The notes under the pieces: model-generated
The model's database searches: none
What the model was told of the DNA's origin: nothing
The model's input: the letters and a program-made list of their open reading frames with translations, nothing else
Made by a program: the position numbers and the translations under genes
Part shown: positions 10,297-21,491 of the stretch, piece after piece
Layout of the letters: each line of letters starts with the position of its first letter
How positions within the stretch are numbered: position 1 is the first letter of the stretch
Assembly (NCBI RefSeq): GCF_030504985.1
Contig: NZ_JASERU010000010.1
Coordinates: forward strand, 1-64,000
Reading direction: 5' to 3'
Length of the DNA stretch: 64,000 bases
DNA from: Fulvimonas sp. R45
GTDB taxonomy: Bacteria; Pseudomonadota; Gammaproteobacteria; Xanthomonadales; Rhodanobacteraceae

Positions 10297-11702
10297 GGGC
10301 GGTCGGGCAGCTGTGGCTGCTGTCCTTCCGGCACGCGCCGCTGGCCGCCGCGCTGCTGCAGCTGATGTGGTTGGCCGGCGCCACGGCGCTGGCCAGCGTG
10401 CCGTGGACGGGCATCGCGGCGGCGTCCATCGCCGCGGTGCTGCTGGGTTCCGGCATCTGGCTGTGGTCGATGCTGCTGGGCATGGACCTGCGCGGCCTGT
10501 GCCAGCCGGACAGCCTGCTGCTGCCCGGCTTCCGCCGCCGGCTCGCCTGGACCGGACTGCTGCACCTGCTGCAATGGGTGCTGCTGCCCACCGCGCTCGG
10601 CCTGCTGCTGGGCGTGCCGCACGCGCTGCTGGCCGGGGCGCTGGTGTTGCTGCTGGGCGCGTTCGGGCTGGCCTCGGGCAGCGAGCGCTACCTCAACCTG
10701 CTGGTCTGGGCGCTGTTCGTGCTGGCCGGCTGGAAGCCCGGGCTGGCGACACAGGCCGCCCTGGTGCTGGCGGCCTCGCCCTGGGCGGTGCCGCTGGCGC
10801 TGCTGCTGGCGGCGCTGCTGTTGCGGCTGGCGCTGCGCGACCTGCTGCGCGTCGAGGACCGCCAGATCGACAGCTCGCCGCTGGAGAACACCCAGCTCGG
10901 CCGCTCGCGTAGCGCCGACGGCGCGCCGGCACGCCGCGGCGCGGTGGGCCGGCGTCTCCTGCGGCTGTTCGACGCCACCGCGCAGCGTGCGATGGCGCGG
11001 GCGCTGGCGCGCTACCGCGCCCGGCCTTCCGCGCTGCGGCGCATGGTGCTGGTGCGCCGCCTGCTGCTGCCGCACGACAACCCGCAGGCCATCGCGCTGC
11101 GCCTGCTGCTGGTGGCGGCGCTGGTGTCGTTCTACGTGGTCGCGGTGATGCACCGCCAGCACTTCGACGCGGTGATGGTGGGCGCCTACGCGATCCTGCT
11201 GGGCCTGGCGCGCTTCCCGCGGCTGGGCCAGGGCATGCGCCGCATGCGACCCAACCTCGCCGACCTCTACCTCACCCTGGCGCCGGCCACCCGTGCCGAC
11301 TATCAGAAGACGCTGACCGACGCGCTGCTGGTGCTGGTGCCGATCACCGCGCTGACCACGGTGGCCTACACCGCGCTGGGCATCGTGCTCACCCATGCCA
11401 CCGCGCCGTGGCGCATGCTGCTGGATGCGCTGGTGGTGGGCGCGGCCGCCAGCCTGGTGGCGCTGGCGGTGCACCTGATCGGGCCGGAAGGCCGGCTGGG
11501 CCGGGCATTGGTCGACATCGCGGTGACGCTGGGCGCGATGGTCACCTACTGGGGCGGCTACTGGCTGCTCGGTGCGCTGGGCTACGCCCTCGGCGGCGGC
11601 GCGCTTGCACTGGTCACGCTGAGCTTCGGCATCGCGGTGTGGCTGGCCGCGCAGCGCGAATACCAGCACCGGCCGCCGTGCTTCGACGCGCCGCTGGCGT
11701 GA
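10293..11702 (+). CDS. Membrane partner of the ABC transporter
   Basis: 469 residues. Several hydrophobic segments are grouped in two halves: about five before residue 190, and about five after residue 265. Between them is a basic, likely cytosolic stretch rich in Arg (residues ~190-260). I recognise no named family. Overlap of start and stop with the ATPase gene, and ABC-2-like hydrophobicity, make it the likely permease. It may instead be a regulatory membrane partner. Confidence 0.8.
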   Translation: MRAVGQLWLLSFRHAPLAAALLQLMWLAGATALASVPWTGIAAASIAAVLLGSGIWLWSMLLGMDLRGLCQPDSLLLPGFRRRLAWTGLLHLLQWVLLPTALGLLLGVPHALLAGALVLLLGAFGLASGSERYLNLLVWALFVLAGWKPGLATQAALVLAASPWAVPLALLLAALLLRLALRDLLRVEDRQIDSSPLENTQLGRSRSADGAPARRGAVGRRLLRLFDATAQRAMARALARYRARPSALRRMVLVRRLLLPHDNPQAIALRLLLVAALVSFYVVAVMHRQHFDAVMVGAYAILLGLARFPRLGQGMRRMRPNLADLYLTLAPATRADYQKTLTDALLVLVPITALTTVAYTALGIVLTHATAPWRMLLDALVVGAAASLVALAVHLIGPEGRLGRALVDIAVTLGAMVTYWGGYWLLGALGYALGGGALALVTLSFGIAVWLAAQREYQHRPPCFDAPLA

Positions 11703-11728
11703 AATTCTTTCCCTTTCGCGGCCTTTCG

Positions 11729-11774
11729 CCCTCTCCCCCACGGGGAGAGGACGCTGGCCGAGGTGGAGAGGGAG
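11729..11774. repeat. REP-like palindrome
   Basis: CCCTCTCCCC and GGGGAGAGG form a near-perfect stem over a 3-nt loop, followed by GAGGTGGAGAGGGAG. It sits between the convergent ABC permease and mpl genes and shares its sequence type with the elements near 13.2 kb. It may also stop transcription from either side. Confidence 0.6.
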
Positions 11775-13130
11775 TCAGGGGCGGAGCAGTTCGACGAAGC
11801 GGCGCGGCGCGTTCTCGAAGCCGCCGTTGGACATGAACACCACGTGGTCGCCGGGGCGTGCCTCGGCGCGCAGCGCGGCGAGCAGCGCGTCGACCGTGGG
11901 CGCGGTGCGGCCGCGGCCATCCAGCGCGCCGGTGACGCGCTGCGCGTCCCACGGCAGTTCGGGGCGCTGCAGGAACACCACCGCATCGGCATCGGCCAGC
12001 GAAGGCGCCAGCGCCTCGGCGTGCGCGCCCTGGCGCATCGAGTTGGAGCGCGGCTCCAGCGCCACCAGGATGCGCGCCCGGCCCACCTTCGCGCGCAGGC
12101 CGGCGAGGGTGGTGGCGATGGCGGTGGGGTGGTGGGCGAAGTCGTCGTAGACGCGCACGCCGTCCGCCTCGCCCACCACCTCCATGCGCCGCTTCACGCT
12201 CTCGAAGCTGGCGAAGGCCGGCAGCAGCGTGCGCGGATCGGCGCCCGCCGCCGTCGCGGCGGCCAGCGCGGCCAGGGCGTTCATCACGCTGTGGTGGCCC
12301 AGCAGCGGCCAGCGCACTTCGCCCAGCCGCTCGCCGCCGCGATGCACGACGAAGGCCGATCCATCCGCCTCGACCAGCTCCGCCCGCCAGTCGCCCCGGC
12401 CGATGCCGAAGGTCTCCACCGGCGTCCAGCAGCCCATCGCCAGCACCTCGGCGAGGCGCTCGTCGTGCGCGTTGACGACCAGCCGGCCGTTGCCCGGCAC
12501 GGTGCGCACCAGGTGGTGGAACTGGCGCTGGATGGCCGCCACGTCGGGGAAGATGTCCGCGTGGTCGTATTCCAGGTTGTTGAGGATGGCGATGCGCGGC
12601 CGGTAGTGCACGAACTTCGAGCGCTTGTCGAAGAACGCGGTGTCGTACTCGTCCGCTTCGATCACGAACGGCCTGCCCGTGCCCGTGCGCGCCGACACGC
12701 CGAAGTTGCCGGGCACGCCGCCGATCAGGAAACCCGGCGCCATGCCTGCGCTTTCCAGCAGGTGCGCGAGCAGGCTGGTGGTGGTGGTCTTGCCGTGGGT
12801 GCCGGCCACGGCCAGCACCTCGCGCCCGGCCAGCAGCGTCTCGCCCAGCCACTGCGGGCCGGAGACATAGCGCAGTTGCGCGTCGAGCATGTACTCGACC
12901 GCCGGGTTGCCGCGGGTCATCGCGTTGCCCACCACCACGAGGTCGGGCGCGGGCTGCAGGTGCGCGGCCGCATAGCCGTCCATCAGGCGGATGCCCAGCG
13001 CCTCGAGCTGGGTGCTCATCGGCGGGTAGACGTTGGCGTCGGAGCCTTCCACCTCCAGCCCCAGCTCGCGCGCCAGCGCGGCCACGCCGCCCATGAAGGT
13101 GCCGCAGATGCCGAGGATGTGCAGGCGCAT
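11775..13130 (-). CDS. mpl: UDP-N-acetylmuramate:L-alanyl-gamma-D-glutamyl-meso-diaminopimelate ligase
   Basis: 451 residues, a Mur-ligase-like enzyme. It reattaches the released murein tripeptide to UDP-MurNAc in cell-wall recycling. The start HILGICGTFMGGVAALARE and the ATP-binding AGTHGKTTTTSLLAH are Mpl-specific in form, with the later EADEYDTAFFDKRSKF and HHPTAI motifs also present. Length is normal. adk lies upstream on the same strand, separated by a repeat-bearing gap of about 160 bp. Confidence 0.95.
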   Translation of the reverse strand: MRLHILGICGTFMGGVAALARELGLEVEGSDANVYPPMSTQLEALGIRLMDGYAAAHLQPAPDLVVVGNAMTRGNPAVEYMLDAQLRYVSGPQWLGETLLAGREVLAVAGTHGKTTTTSLLAHLLESAGMAPGFLIGGVPGNFGVSARTGTGRPFVIEADEYDTAFFDKRSKFVHYRPRIAILNNLEYDHADIFPDVAAIQRQFHHLVRTVPGNGRLVVNAHDERLAEVLAMGCWTPVETFGIGRGDWRAELVEADGSAFVVHRGGERLGEVRWPLLGHHSVMNALAALAAATAAGADPRTLLPAFASFESVKRRMEVVGEADGVRVYDDFAHHPTAIATTLAGLRAKVGRARILVALEPRSNSMRQGAHAEALAPSLADADAVVFLQRPELPWDAQRVTGALDGRGRTAPTVDALLAALRAEARPGDHVVFMSNGGFENAPRRFVELLRP

Positions 13131-13164
13131 GGTGGAGTGGATTCCTTCGGGACTTGCGCCCCCT

Positions 13165-13276
13165 CGCCCGCTTGCGGGAAAGGGGTTGGGGGAGAGGGGC
13201 TTTAGAGCGCTGGCGAAACGGGAGGTAACGCTCCGCCCGGCCCCTCACCCCGACCCTCTCCCCGCAGGGGAGAGGG
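13165..13276. repeat. Pair of inverted REP-like elements
   Basis: One element (CCCCTCGCCCGCTTGCGGG followed by GGGGTTGGGGGAGAGGGG) and a second in opposite orientation (CCCCTCACCCCGACCCTCT then CCCCGCAGGGGAGAGGG) flank a central 35 bp. The arrangement is that of a REP doublet. It fills the gap between adk and mpl. Confidence 0.65.
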
Positions 13277-13289
13277 AGGAAGCTGCAGC

Positions 13290-13874
13290 TCAGCCGTTCG
13301 CGGCGGCGGACTCGGCCTTGAGCGCGCGCTTCACCCGCGCGGTGACCTCGTCCAGCCCGCCCACGCCGTCCACCACCTGCAGCGTGCCGCGGCGGGCGTA
13401 GAAATCCGCCACCGGCGCGGTCTGCTCGGCATAGACCTTGAGCCGGTCGCGCACCACGGCGGGGTCGTCGTCCTTGCGGTGCTCGGCGGCGTAGCGGATC
13501 TCGCAGCGGCCGATGATCACCTCGTTCGGCACCTCCAGCTTCACCACCGCGTCCAGCGGCCGGCCGATGCGGGCCAGCAGGTGGTCGAGCGCGTCGGCCT
13601 GCGCCAGGTTGCGCGGGTAGCCGTCGAGGATGAAGCCGGCCGTCGCGTCGGGCTGGGCCAGGCGCTCTTCCAGCATCGCCAGCAGGATGTCGTCGGAGAC
13701 CAGCCGACCGGCGTCCATCACCGCCTTGGCCTGCAGCCCCGTGGGCGTGCCCGCCGCCACCGCGGCGCGCAGCATGTCGCCGGTGGAGATGTGGGGCACG
13801 CCCAGGTCGGCCTTCAGCCGGGCGGCCTGGGTGCCCTTGCCCGAGCCGGGCGCGCCGAGTAGCACGAGTCGCAT
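13290..13874 (-). CDS. adk: Adenylate kinase, short-LID form
   Basis: 194 residues; it interconverts 2 ADP with ATP and AMP. The P-loop GAPGSGKGTQ, AMP-binding HISTGDMLR, and GFILDGYPRN are intact. The LID region is short, as usual for Xanthomonadales, and lacks the Cys4 zinc site. Within it the usual ER-x-x-GR pattern reads GRCEIRYAAEHRKDDDP: the two arginines remain but the Gly before the second is replaced by Ile. It is divergent from the phosphofructokinase gene. Confidence 0.94.
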   Translation of the reverse strand: MRLVLLGAPGSGKGTQAARLKADLGVPHISTGDMLRAAVAAGTPTGLQAKAVMDAGRLVSDDILLAMLEERLAQPDATAGFILDGYPRNLAQADALDHLLARIGRPLDAVVKLEVPNEVIIGRCEIRYAAEHRKDDDPAVVRDRLKVYAEQTAPVADFYARRGTLQVVDGVGGLDEVTARVKRALKAESAAANG

Positions 13875-14042
13875 ATCGCTCCGCTAATGTCCGGCGGACG
13901 GCCGCCGGTTCCATGGAAAATGGCATCCACGGTAGCGTTTGCGGCCGGTTATAGTCAAACGAAAATCAGGGCGCGCACGGGCCGGTCGCCAGCCTGCGCC
14001 GTGCCCGCCCGCCCACGCGCGCACCCCGCCAGGAGACCCGCC

Positions 14043-15311
14043 ATGCCGACCCGCCGCCCCGCCCCAGGCAAGCTGCTGTACGCCCAGTCCGGCGGCGTCA
14101 CCGCCGTGATCAACGCCAGCGCCGCCGGAGTGATCGAGGCCGCCCGGGCACGGGGCGTGCAGGTGTACGCCGCGCGCAACGGCATCCTCGGCGCGCTGCG
14201 CGAGGAACTGATCGATACCTCGAAGGAATCCAAGGCCGCCATCACGGCGCTGCGCCACACCCCCGGCGGCGCGTTCGGCAGCTGCCGCTACAAGCTGAAG
14301 TCGCTGGAAGCCAACCGCGCCGAGTACGCGCGGCTGATCGAGGTGCTGCGCGCGCACGACATCCGCTGGTTCCTCTACAACGGCGGCAACGATTCGGCCG
14401 ACACCGCGCTGAAGCTCTCGCGGCTGGGCAAGGCGATGGGCTACGACCTGCGCTGCATCGGCGTGCCGAAGACGGTGGACAACGACCTCGCCGTCACCGA
14501 TTGCTGCCCGGGCTTCGGCTCGGTGGCGAAGTACACCGCCGTCTCCACGCTGGAGGCCAGTCTCGACGTGGCCTCGATGGCCGACACCTCGACCAAGGTG
14601 TTCATCCTGGAGGTGATGGGTCGCCACGCCGGCTGGATCGCCGCCGCCGCGGGCCTGGCCGGCGAGGGCGCGGACGCGCCGCCGCACCTGATCCTGTTCC
14701 CCGAGAACGTGTTCGACGAGGCCGCCTTCCTCGCGAAGGTGAAGGCCACGGTGGAGCGCGTGGGCTGGTGCACCGTGGTGGCATCCGAGGGCATCCGCAA
14801 TGCCGCCGGGCAGTTCCTGGCCGACGCCGGCACCCGCGACGCCTTCGGCCACGTGCAGCTCGGCGGCGTGGCGCCCACCCTGGCCGCGCTGGTGAAGGGC
14901 CGGCTGGGCTACAAGGTGCACTGGGCGCTGCCGGACTACCTGCAGCGCTCGGCCCGCCACCTCGCCTCGAAGGTGGATGCCGAGCAGGCCTACGCGGTAG
15001 GCAGGGCCGCGGTGGACTACGCACTGGCCGGCATGAACGCGGTGATGCCGGCGATCGTGCGCACGTCCGACGCGCCCTACCGCTGGAAGATCGAGCCGGC
15101 GCCGCTGGCGAAGATCGCCAACCACGAGAAGAAGCTGCCCAGGAGCTTCATCCGCCGCGACGGCTTCGGCATCACCGCCGCCGCGCGGCGCTACCTGTCG
15201 CCGCTGATCCGGGGCGAGGCGCCGCCGCCCAACGGCAAGGACGGGCTGCCGGCCTACGTGCGGCTGCAGAACGTAGCGGTGGCGAAAAAGCTGCCCGCAT
15301 TCACGCCTTGA
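14043..15311 (+). CDS. pfp: Pyrophosphate-dependent 6-phosphofructokinase
   Basis: 422 residues; it phosphorylates fructose 6-phosphate reversibly using PPi instead of ATP. Two positions decide donor use: the glycine of the ATP enzymes' GGDGS is Asp117 here (GGNDS), and the PGT of ATP enzymes is PKT with Lys143 (PKTVDNDL). Both mark PPi users. MGRHAGW is the sugar-phosphate motif. The ATG at 14043 follows AGGAG; the upstream frame is non-coding. It is two genes upstream of the proton-pumping pyrophosphatase. Confidence 0.93.
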   Translation: MPTRRPAPGKLLYAQSGGVTAVINASAAGVIEAARARGVQVYAARNGILGALREELIDTSKESKAAITALRHTPGGAFGSCRYKLKSLEANRAEYARLIEVLRAHDIRWFLYNGGNDSADTALKLSRLGKAMGYDLRCIGVPKTVDNDLAVTDCCPGFGSVAKYTAVSTLEASLDVASMADTSTKVFILEVMGRHAGWIAAAAGLAGEGADAPPHLILFPENVFDEAAFLAKVKATVERVGWCTVVASEGIRNAAGQFLADAGTRDAFGHVQLGGVAPTLAALVKGRLGYKVHWALPDYLQRSARHLASKVDAEQAYAVGRAAVDYALAGMNAVMPAIVRTSDAPYRWKIEPAPLAKIANHEKKLPRSFIRRDGFGITAAARRYLSPLIRGEAPPPNGKDGLPAYVRLQNVAVAKKLPAFTP

Positions 15312-15425
15312 CGAAGCTGGCTGACTGGTACGTGAAAACACCCCCGTGACGGCGAATCACCGTTCAGGCGCACATTTCTACGCTGGTCGCGCTGGCACCA
15401 TGCCGGCCCATCGTCGGAGGTCCCC

Positions 15426-15809
15426 ATGAACAAGACGCTACGCAACCTGTGCCTTGCCCTGGCCCTGTGCGGCGTCGGCAACCTGGCGCTGGCCACGCCG
15501 GATCAAGACCATGGTCATGGCCACGGGCATGACCACGACCGCCATGGCCATTACGACCACGGCCATGGCGACCATGGCCGCTACGACCATCACGACAACG
15601 GCCGCCACCTGGGCTGGCGCCACCAGGAGCGCTGGCGCCACTGGGAACGCGGCCACCGCTACGACGGCCCGGTCTACGTGGTGCGCGACTACCGCTACTA
15701 CGACCTGGCCCCGCCGCCGCGCGGCTACCACTGGGTGCGCGGCGACGCCGGCGACTATCTGCTGGTGGCGATCGCTACCGGGTTGATCCTGGACATCGTC
15801 ACGCACTGA
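15426..15809 (+). CDS. His-rich exported protein, RcnB-like
   Basis: 127 residues. A signal peptide ([14 protein letters not shown]) is followed by a 30-residue stretch of HGH and DHG repeats, probably metal-binding. The C-terminal part ([20 protein letters not shown] then a hydrophobic [14 protein letters not shown]) is that of RcnB-family periplasmic proteins tied to nickel/cobalt homeostasis or envelope stress. The metal role is inferred from composition. A strong terminator follows 20 bp later. Confidence 0.85.
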   Translation: MNKTLRNLCLALALCGVGNLALATPDQDHGHGHGHDHDRHGHYDHGHGDHGRYDHHDNGRHLGWRHQERWRHWERGHRYDGPVYVVRDYRYYDLAPPPRGYHWVRGDAGDYLLVAIATGLILDIVTH

Positions 15810-15828
15810 GCCGCTTCCCGCACCATCC

Positions 15829-15857
15829 AGGCGGCGCCCGGCGGGCGCCGCCTTTTT
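15829..15857 (+). terminator. Rho-independent terminator after the RcnB-like gene
   Basis: A perfect 11-bp stem (AGGCGGCGCCC / GGGCGCCGCCT) over a 3-nt loop, running into five T. It separates the RcnB-like gene from hppA. Confidence 0.9.
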
Positions 15858-15913
15858 CGTGTCCGCGCCGTCCGGCGTTGCGCCGCACAACAGGCCATGC
15901 GGCAAGGTCTGCC

Positions 15914-15919
15914 TATACT
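15914..15919 (+). promoter_or_regulatory. Candidate -10 element of hppA
   Basis: TATACT lies 52 bp before the hppA ATG, right after the preceding terminator, so hppA must have its own promoter here. No clear -35 is visible at 17 nt upstream. Confidence 0.4.
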
Positions 15920-15970
15920 CGGGACGGCCGCCCCTTCCGGGCGGCCGTCACAACTCATGGGGAGGCACCG

Positions 15971-18016
<2,046 letters not shown>

Positions 18017-18039
18017 GCGCCGCGCCGATCCGCCCCGGA

Positions 18040-18067
18040 AGCCCCGCACAGCGCGGGGCTTTCCGTT
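18040..18067 (+). terminator. Terminator after hppA
   Basis: AGCCCCGC and GCGGGGCT form a perfect 8-bp stem over a 5-nt loop, followed by TTCCGTTT, 24 bp after the hppA stop. Confidence 0.85.
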
Positions 18068-18172
18068 TCCGCCACGCGCCTTGCACCCCTGACTTCAGTC
18101 ACAGGCAGCCACCCGGTGCAGCGGCCACACTGCCGGTTCCGCCGCGACCGGTCACACGACAAGGAGCTTCAC

Positions 18173-20296
18173 ATGATTTCCAAGACATCCCTCTGGCTGG
18201 CGCTCGCGCTGGGCGTCACACTGGGCGGCATGACCCCGACCCACGCAGCGACCACCGGCGCGCAGGCCGCCACCGACGACCCCTACCTGTGGCTGGAAGC
18301 CACCCACGGCGAGCGCGCGATGGACTGGGTGAAGCAGCAGAACGCGATCACCGAGAAGGCCTTCGCCAGCTCGGCCGGGTTCGACCGCACGCGCGACCGC
18401 ATCCTCGAGGTGCTCGATTCCGACGCGCGCATCCCCTACGTCAGCCGCATGGGCGACTGGCTGTACAACTTCTGGCAGGACAAGGCGCACCCGCGCGGCG
18501 TCTGGCGCCGCACCACGCTGGCCGAGTACCGCAAGGCCGACCCGAAGTGGGAGGTGCTGCTGGACGTGGACGCGCTGAACAAGGCCGAGGGCAAGCGCTG
18601 GGTGTTCAAGGGCAGCGACTGCCTCAAGCCCGCCTACGACCGCTGCCTGCTCTCGCTGTCGCCCGACGGCGGCGACGCGGTGGAGGTGCGCGAGTTCGAC
18701 ATCCCGTCGAAGTCCTTCGTGAAAGGCGGCTTCCGGCTGCCGGTGGCCAAGACCCAGGCCGGCTGGATCGACCAGGACCATCTCTACGTGGGCACCGACT
18801 TCGGCCCCGGCTCGATGACCCGGTCCAGCTACCCGCGCATCGTCAAGGAATGGACGCGCGGCACGCCGCTGTCCGCCGCCGCCACGGTGTACGAGGGCAA
18901 ACCGGACGACATGACGGTGAGCGCCTACCACGACCGCACGCCCGGCTTCGAGCGCGACTTCGTCACCGTGGTCAAGGACTTCTTCCACACCGAGAACTTC
19001 GTGCGCCGCGACGGCAAGCTGGTGAAGCTGGACATCCCCAGCGACGCCGGCTTCGACGCGCACCGCCAGTGGCTGCTGGTGCAGACGCGCTCGCCGTGGA
19101 CGGTGGGCGGCAAGACCTGGCCGTCCGGCGCGCTGCTGGCGACGAAGTTCGACGACTTCATGGCCGGCAAGCGCGACTTCACCGCGCTGTTCACGCCCGA
19201 CGCGCATACCGCGCTGTCGTCCTACGCGTGGACGCAACACCACCTGATCCTCGACGTGCTGGACGACGTGAAGAGCCGGCTGATCGTGCTCACGCCGCCC
19301 GCCGCCGCCGGCGCGTGGCAGCGCGAGGCCATGCCGGGCGCGCCGGCGATGAGCACGGTGGCGGTGGTCGACACCGATCCCGACCACAGCGACGAATACT
19401 GGCTCACCGTCACCGGCTTCCTCACCCCGCCCTCGCTGGAACGCGGCGTGCTGGGCCAGGGCGGGGCCGAGACGCTCAAGCAGGAGCCGGCGTTCTTCGA
19501 CGCCTCGAAATTCAACGTGAGCCAGCACTTCGTCACCTCGAAGGACGGTACCCGCGTGCCCTACTTCGAGATCGCGCCGAAGGACCTGAAGCCCGACGGC
19601 TCGAACCGCACCCTGCTGTACGGCTACGGCGGCTTCGAGATCTCGCTGCAGCCGCACTACTCCGGCTCCATCGGCCGCGCCTGGCTGGAGCGCGGCGGCG
19701 TGTACGTGATCGCCAACATCCGCGGCGGCGGCGAATACGGTCCCGCCTGGCACCAGGCCGCGCTGAAGGCCAACCGGCCCAAGGCCTACCAGGACTTCGC
19801 CGCGGTGGCCGAGGACCTGGTGAAGCGCGGCGTCACCTCGGCGAAGCACCTCGGCGCCGAAGGCGGCAGCAACGGCGGCCTGCTGATGGGCAACATGCTC
19901 ACCCAGTATCCGCAGCTGTTCGGCGCCATCGCCTGCGAGGTGCCGCTGCTCGACATGAAGCGCTATATCCACCTCGACGCCGGCGCCTCGTGGATCGCCG
20001 AATACGGCAACCCCGACGACCCGAAGCAGTGGGCTTTCATCAAGACCTTCTCGCCGTACCAGAACCTGCACAAGGAAACGCGTTATCCACCGGTGCTGTT
20101 CTACACCACCACCAGCGACGACCGCGTCGGCCCCGCGCAGGCGCGCAAGATGGCGGCGAAGATGGAAGGCATGGGCATCCCGAACGTGTGGTTCTACGAG
20201 AACCTGGAAGGCGGCCACGGCGCCGGCGCGGACAACAGGCAGTCCGCCCACATGCACGCCATGGTCTACGACTTCCTGTGGGACAAGCTGAAGTAA
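18173..20296 (+). CDS. Secreted prolyl oligopeptidase family serine peptidase (S9A)
   Basis: 707 residues. A signal peptide (SLWLALALGVTLGG, ending HAA) makes it periplasmic or exported. The N-terminal two thirds form the propeller; the C-terminal third holds the catalytic Ser566 in GGSNGG, the SDDRVGP aspartate motif and His682 in EGGHGAG. The NIRGGGEYGP strand is typical. Family members cut peptides after proline. The ATG at 18173 follows AAGGAG. The gene is followed by a terminator and then the first TonB-receptor set. Confidence 0.93.
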   Translation: MISKTSLWLALALGVTLGGMTPTHAATTGAQAATDDPYLWLEATHGERAMDWVKQQNAITEKAFASSAGFDRTRDRILEVLDSDARIPYVSRMGDWLYNFWQDKAHPRGVWRRTTLAEYRKADPKWEVLLDVDALNKAEGKRWVFKGSDCLKPAYDRCLLSLSPDGGDAVEVREFDIPSKSFVKGGFRLPVAKTQAGWIDQDHLYVGTDFGPGSMTRSSYPRIVKEWTRGTPLSAAATVYEGKPDDMTVSAYHDRTPGFERDFVTVVKDFFHTENFVRRDGKLVKLDIPSDAGFDAHRQWLLVQTRSPWTVGGKTWPSGALLATKFDDFMAGKRDFTALFTPDAHTALSSYAWTQHHLILDVLDDVKSRLIVLTPPAAAGAWQREAMPGAPAMSTVAVVDTDPDHSDEYWLTVTGFLTPPSLERGVLGQGGAETLKQEPAFFDASKFNVSQHFVTSKDGTRVPYFEIAPKDLKPDGSNRTLLYGYGGFEISLQPHYSGSIGRAWLERGGVYVIANIRGGGEYGPAWHQAALKANRPKAYQDFAAVAEDLVKRGVTSAKHLGAEGGSNGGLLMGNMLTQYPQLFGAIACEVPLLDMKRYIHLDAGASWIAEYGNPDDPKQWAFIKTFSPYQNLHKETRYPPVLFYTTTSDDRVGPAQARKMAAKMEGMGIPNVWFYENLEGGHGAGADNRQSAHMHAMVYDFLWDKLK

Positions 20297-20318
20297 GCCG
20301 CGAACTGCCGGAACGCAC

Positions 20319-20350
20319 GCGAGCCGGCCCTGTGCCGGCTCGCGCCGTTT
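20319..20350 (+). terminator. Terminator after the prolyl oligopeptidase gene
   Basis: A perfect 10-bp stem (GCGAGCCGGC / GCCGGCTCGC) over a 5-nt loop, followed by GCCGTTTCT, about 20 bp after the stop. Confidence 0.75.
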
Positions 20351-20500
20351 CTGGGACGCGACGCGCGAGGGCGCGCCAGGGTGGCCGTCATGGCCCAGGT
20401 GCGGCATCAACGCAAAGTCGACCGGTCCGGTGACCAGGCCGCGCGCATGGCACGCCCGTCGTGCGGGTGCCTTCCCATCCGCGGTTCCCTTGCCGGCCCG

Positions 20501-20523
20501 CATGACTGACAGGCCCGAGCGGC
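20501..20523 (+). promoter_or_regulatory. Upstream box shared with the second receptor set (copy 1)
   Basis: CATGACTGACAGGCCCGAGC followed by GGC matches, with one 1-bp gap and three mismatches, a block at 27821-27842 upstream of the second helix-turn-helix gene. It lies about 110 bp before the shared promoter block. Its function is unknown. The rest of 20351-20612 shows nothing I can name. Confidence 0.4.
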
Positions 20524-20612
20524 TCGACCATGCGCCCGTGCCGCACGTACCCGCCGCGGCATCCGTTCGCGCCTCGCAGCATTCTTCGAATGGCTCCAGC
20601 GTTTTCGCGCGG

Positions 20613-20674
20613 ATTGGCTATGTATCGCATCTCCGCGCGTGCCTAGGCTGTCCGCCAGACGCTTTCGTAACGAA
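20613..20674 (+). promoter_or_regulatory. Promoter/operator block of receptor set 1
   Basis: ATTGGCTATGTATCGC, then the -10-like TAGGCT (20644-20649), then the near-palindrome TTCGT-A-ACGAA (20664-20674). It aligns without gaps to 27953-28014 upstream of the second set. The ATG follows 113 bp after the end of TTCGTAAC. The alignment and constant spacing suggest common control of both sets; the regulator is not known. Confidence 0.6.
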
Positions 20675-20783
20675 TGGTTGACGGCGACGCCGCCCGTTGC
20701 CGGATGCAAGCGTCTGGTCCGCCGGCGGCTCTCCCCAGTCCCGGGCGGACCCTTGCCCTCCCCCTGATCGCGGAGCAAGGTCG

Positions 20784-21491
20784 ATGCCCACGCTGGCTGC
20801 AACGCCCGAGGTGAATCCGTCCCGCCACGCCGCCGGGAACGGCAAGACGGCGGACTTCATGCATGGCAAGGTCCATGCGCGCCCTTCATTCCTCGAACAT
20901 CCCCCGCGCCGGCCCGGCGCCGCGCATGGCCGGTACACGGACGACGTGCGCATGGCTCCGTCGCAGGCGCCGGCGGGCGCCGCCCCCGGCCTGGCCGCAC
21001 GCATCCGCCTGCTGATCCAGGCCGAAGGCAGCGCCAGCGCCCTCGCGCGGCGTTGCGGAGTCTCCGAAGGCGCGGTGCGCAACTGGCGCGACGGCCATAC
21101 CGACATGTCGCGCGAGCGCTGCGTCGTCATCGCACAGGCCCTGGGCATCTCGCTGCTCTGGCTCGTCTCCGGCGAGGGGGCGATGAGGACGGAGCCACCC
21201 GCGACCGACGTCGCCATCTCGCCGGCTCATACCGTCGGCACCGAGGCGGCCTCGCTGCCCCACGCGCCGGCGGTCGATTCGCGCCTGCTCGCTTCCTCCC
21301 TGCGCCTGTTGCAGTCGTACATCGGCTTGGCCGGCGGCTCGCTGGACCCGCCACGACGGGCCGACGTGCTCGTCGAACTCTACGGGCTGCTGGCGCGCGC
21401 CGGCGAACCGGGACACGCCGAACGCCTGGTCGCCTTCCATACCACGCTCGGCGACCTCCTGCGCGGCCATCACCGTGCCCTGATCGCGTGA
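20784..21491 (+). CDS. CI-repressor-like helix-turn-helix protein, receptor set 1
   Basis: 235 residues. The first ~65 residues are poorly conserved. Residues ~70-130 form a phage-CI-like helix-turn-helix (LARRCGVSEGAVRNWRDG), followed by LGISLLWLVSGEG. A second conserved helical block near the C-terminus (SLRLLQSYIGLAGGSLDP) has no family I can name. It is a clear paralogue of the protein at 28124-28801. The start is supported by GCGGAGCAA upstream, which is also present before the paralogue. It precedes the TonB receptor by 157 bp and may regulate it. Confidence 0.82.
   Translation: MPTLAATPEVNPSRHAAGNGKTADFMHGKVHARPSFLEHPPRRPGAAHGRYTDDVRMAPSQAPAGAAPGLAARIRLLIQAEGSASALARRCGVSEGAVRNWRDGHTDMSRERCVVIAQALGISLLWLVSGEGAMRTEPPATDVAISPAHTVGTEAASLPHAPAVDSRLLASSLRLLQSYIGLAGGSLDPPRRADVLVELYGLLARAGEPGHAERLVAFHTTLGDLLRGHHRALIA

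Noticed and set aside
15500-15610. Short repeated CATGG/CACGG units resembling a repeat array
   Set aside because: They encode the His/Gly/Asp-rich stretch of the RcnB-like protein in frame; not CRISPR.
18173-20296. Lasso-peptide isopeptidase
   Set aside because: The sequence fits general S9A prolyl oligopeptidases, and no lasso precursor, protease or cyclase gene is present.
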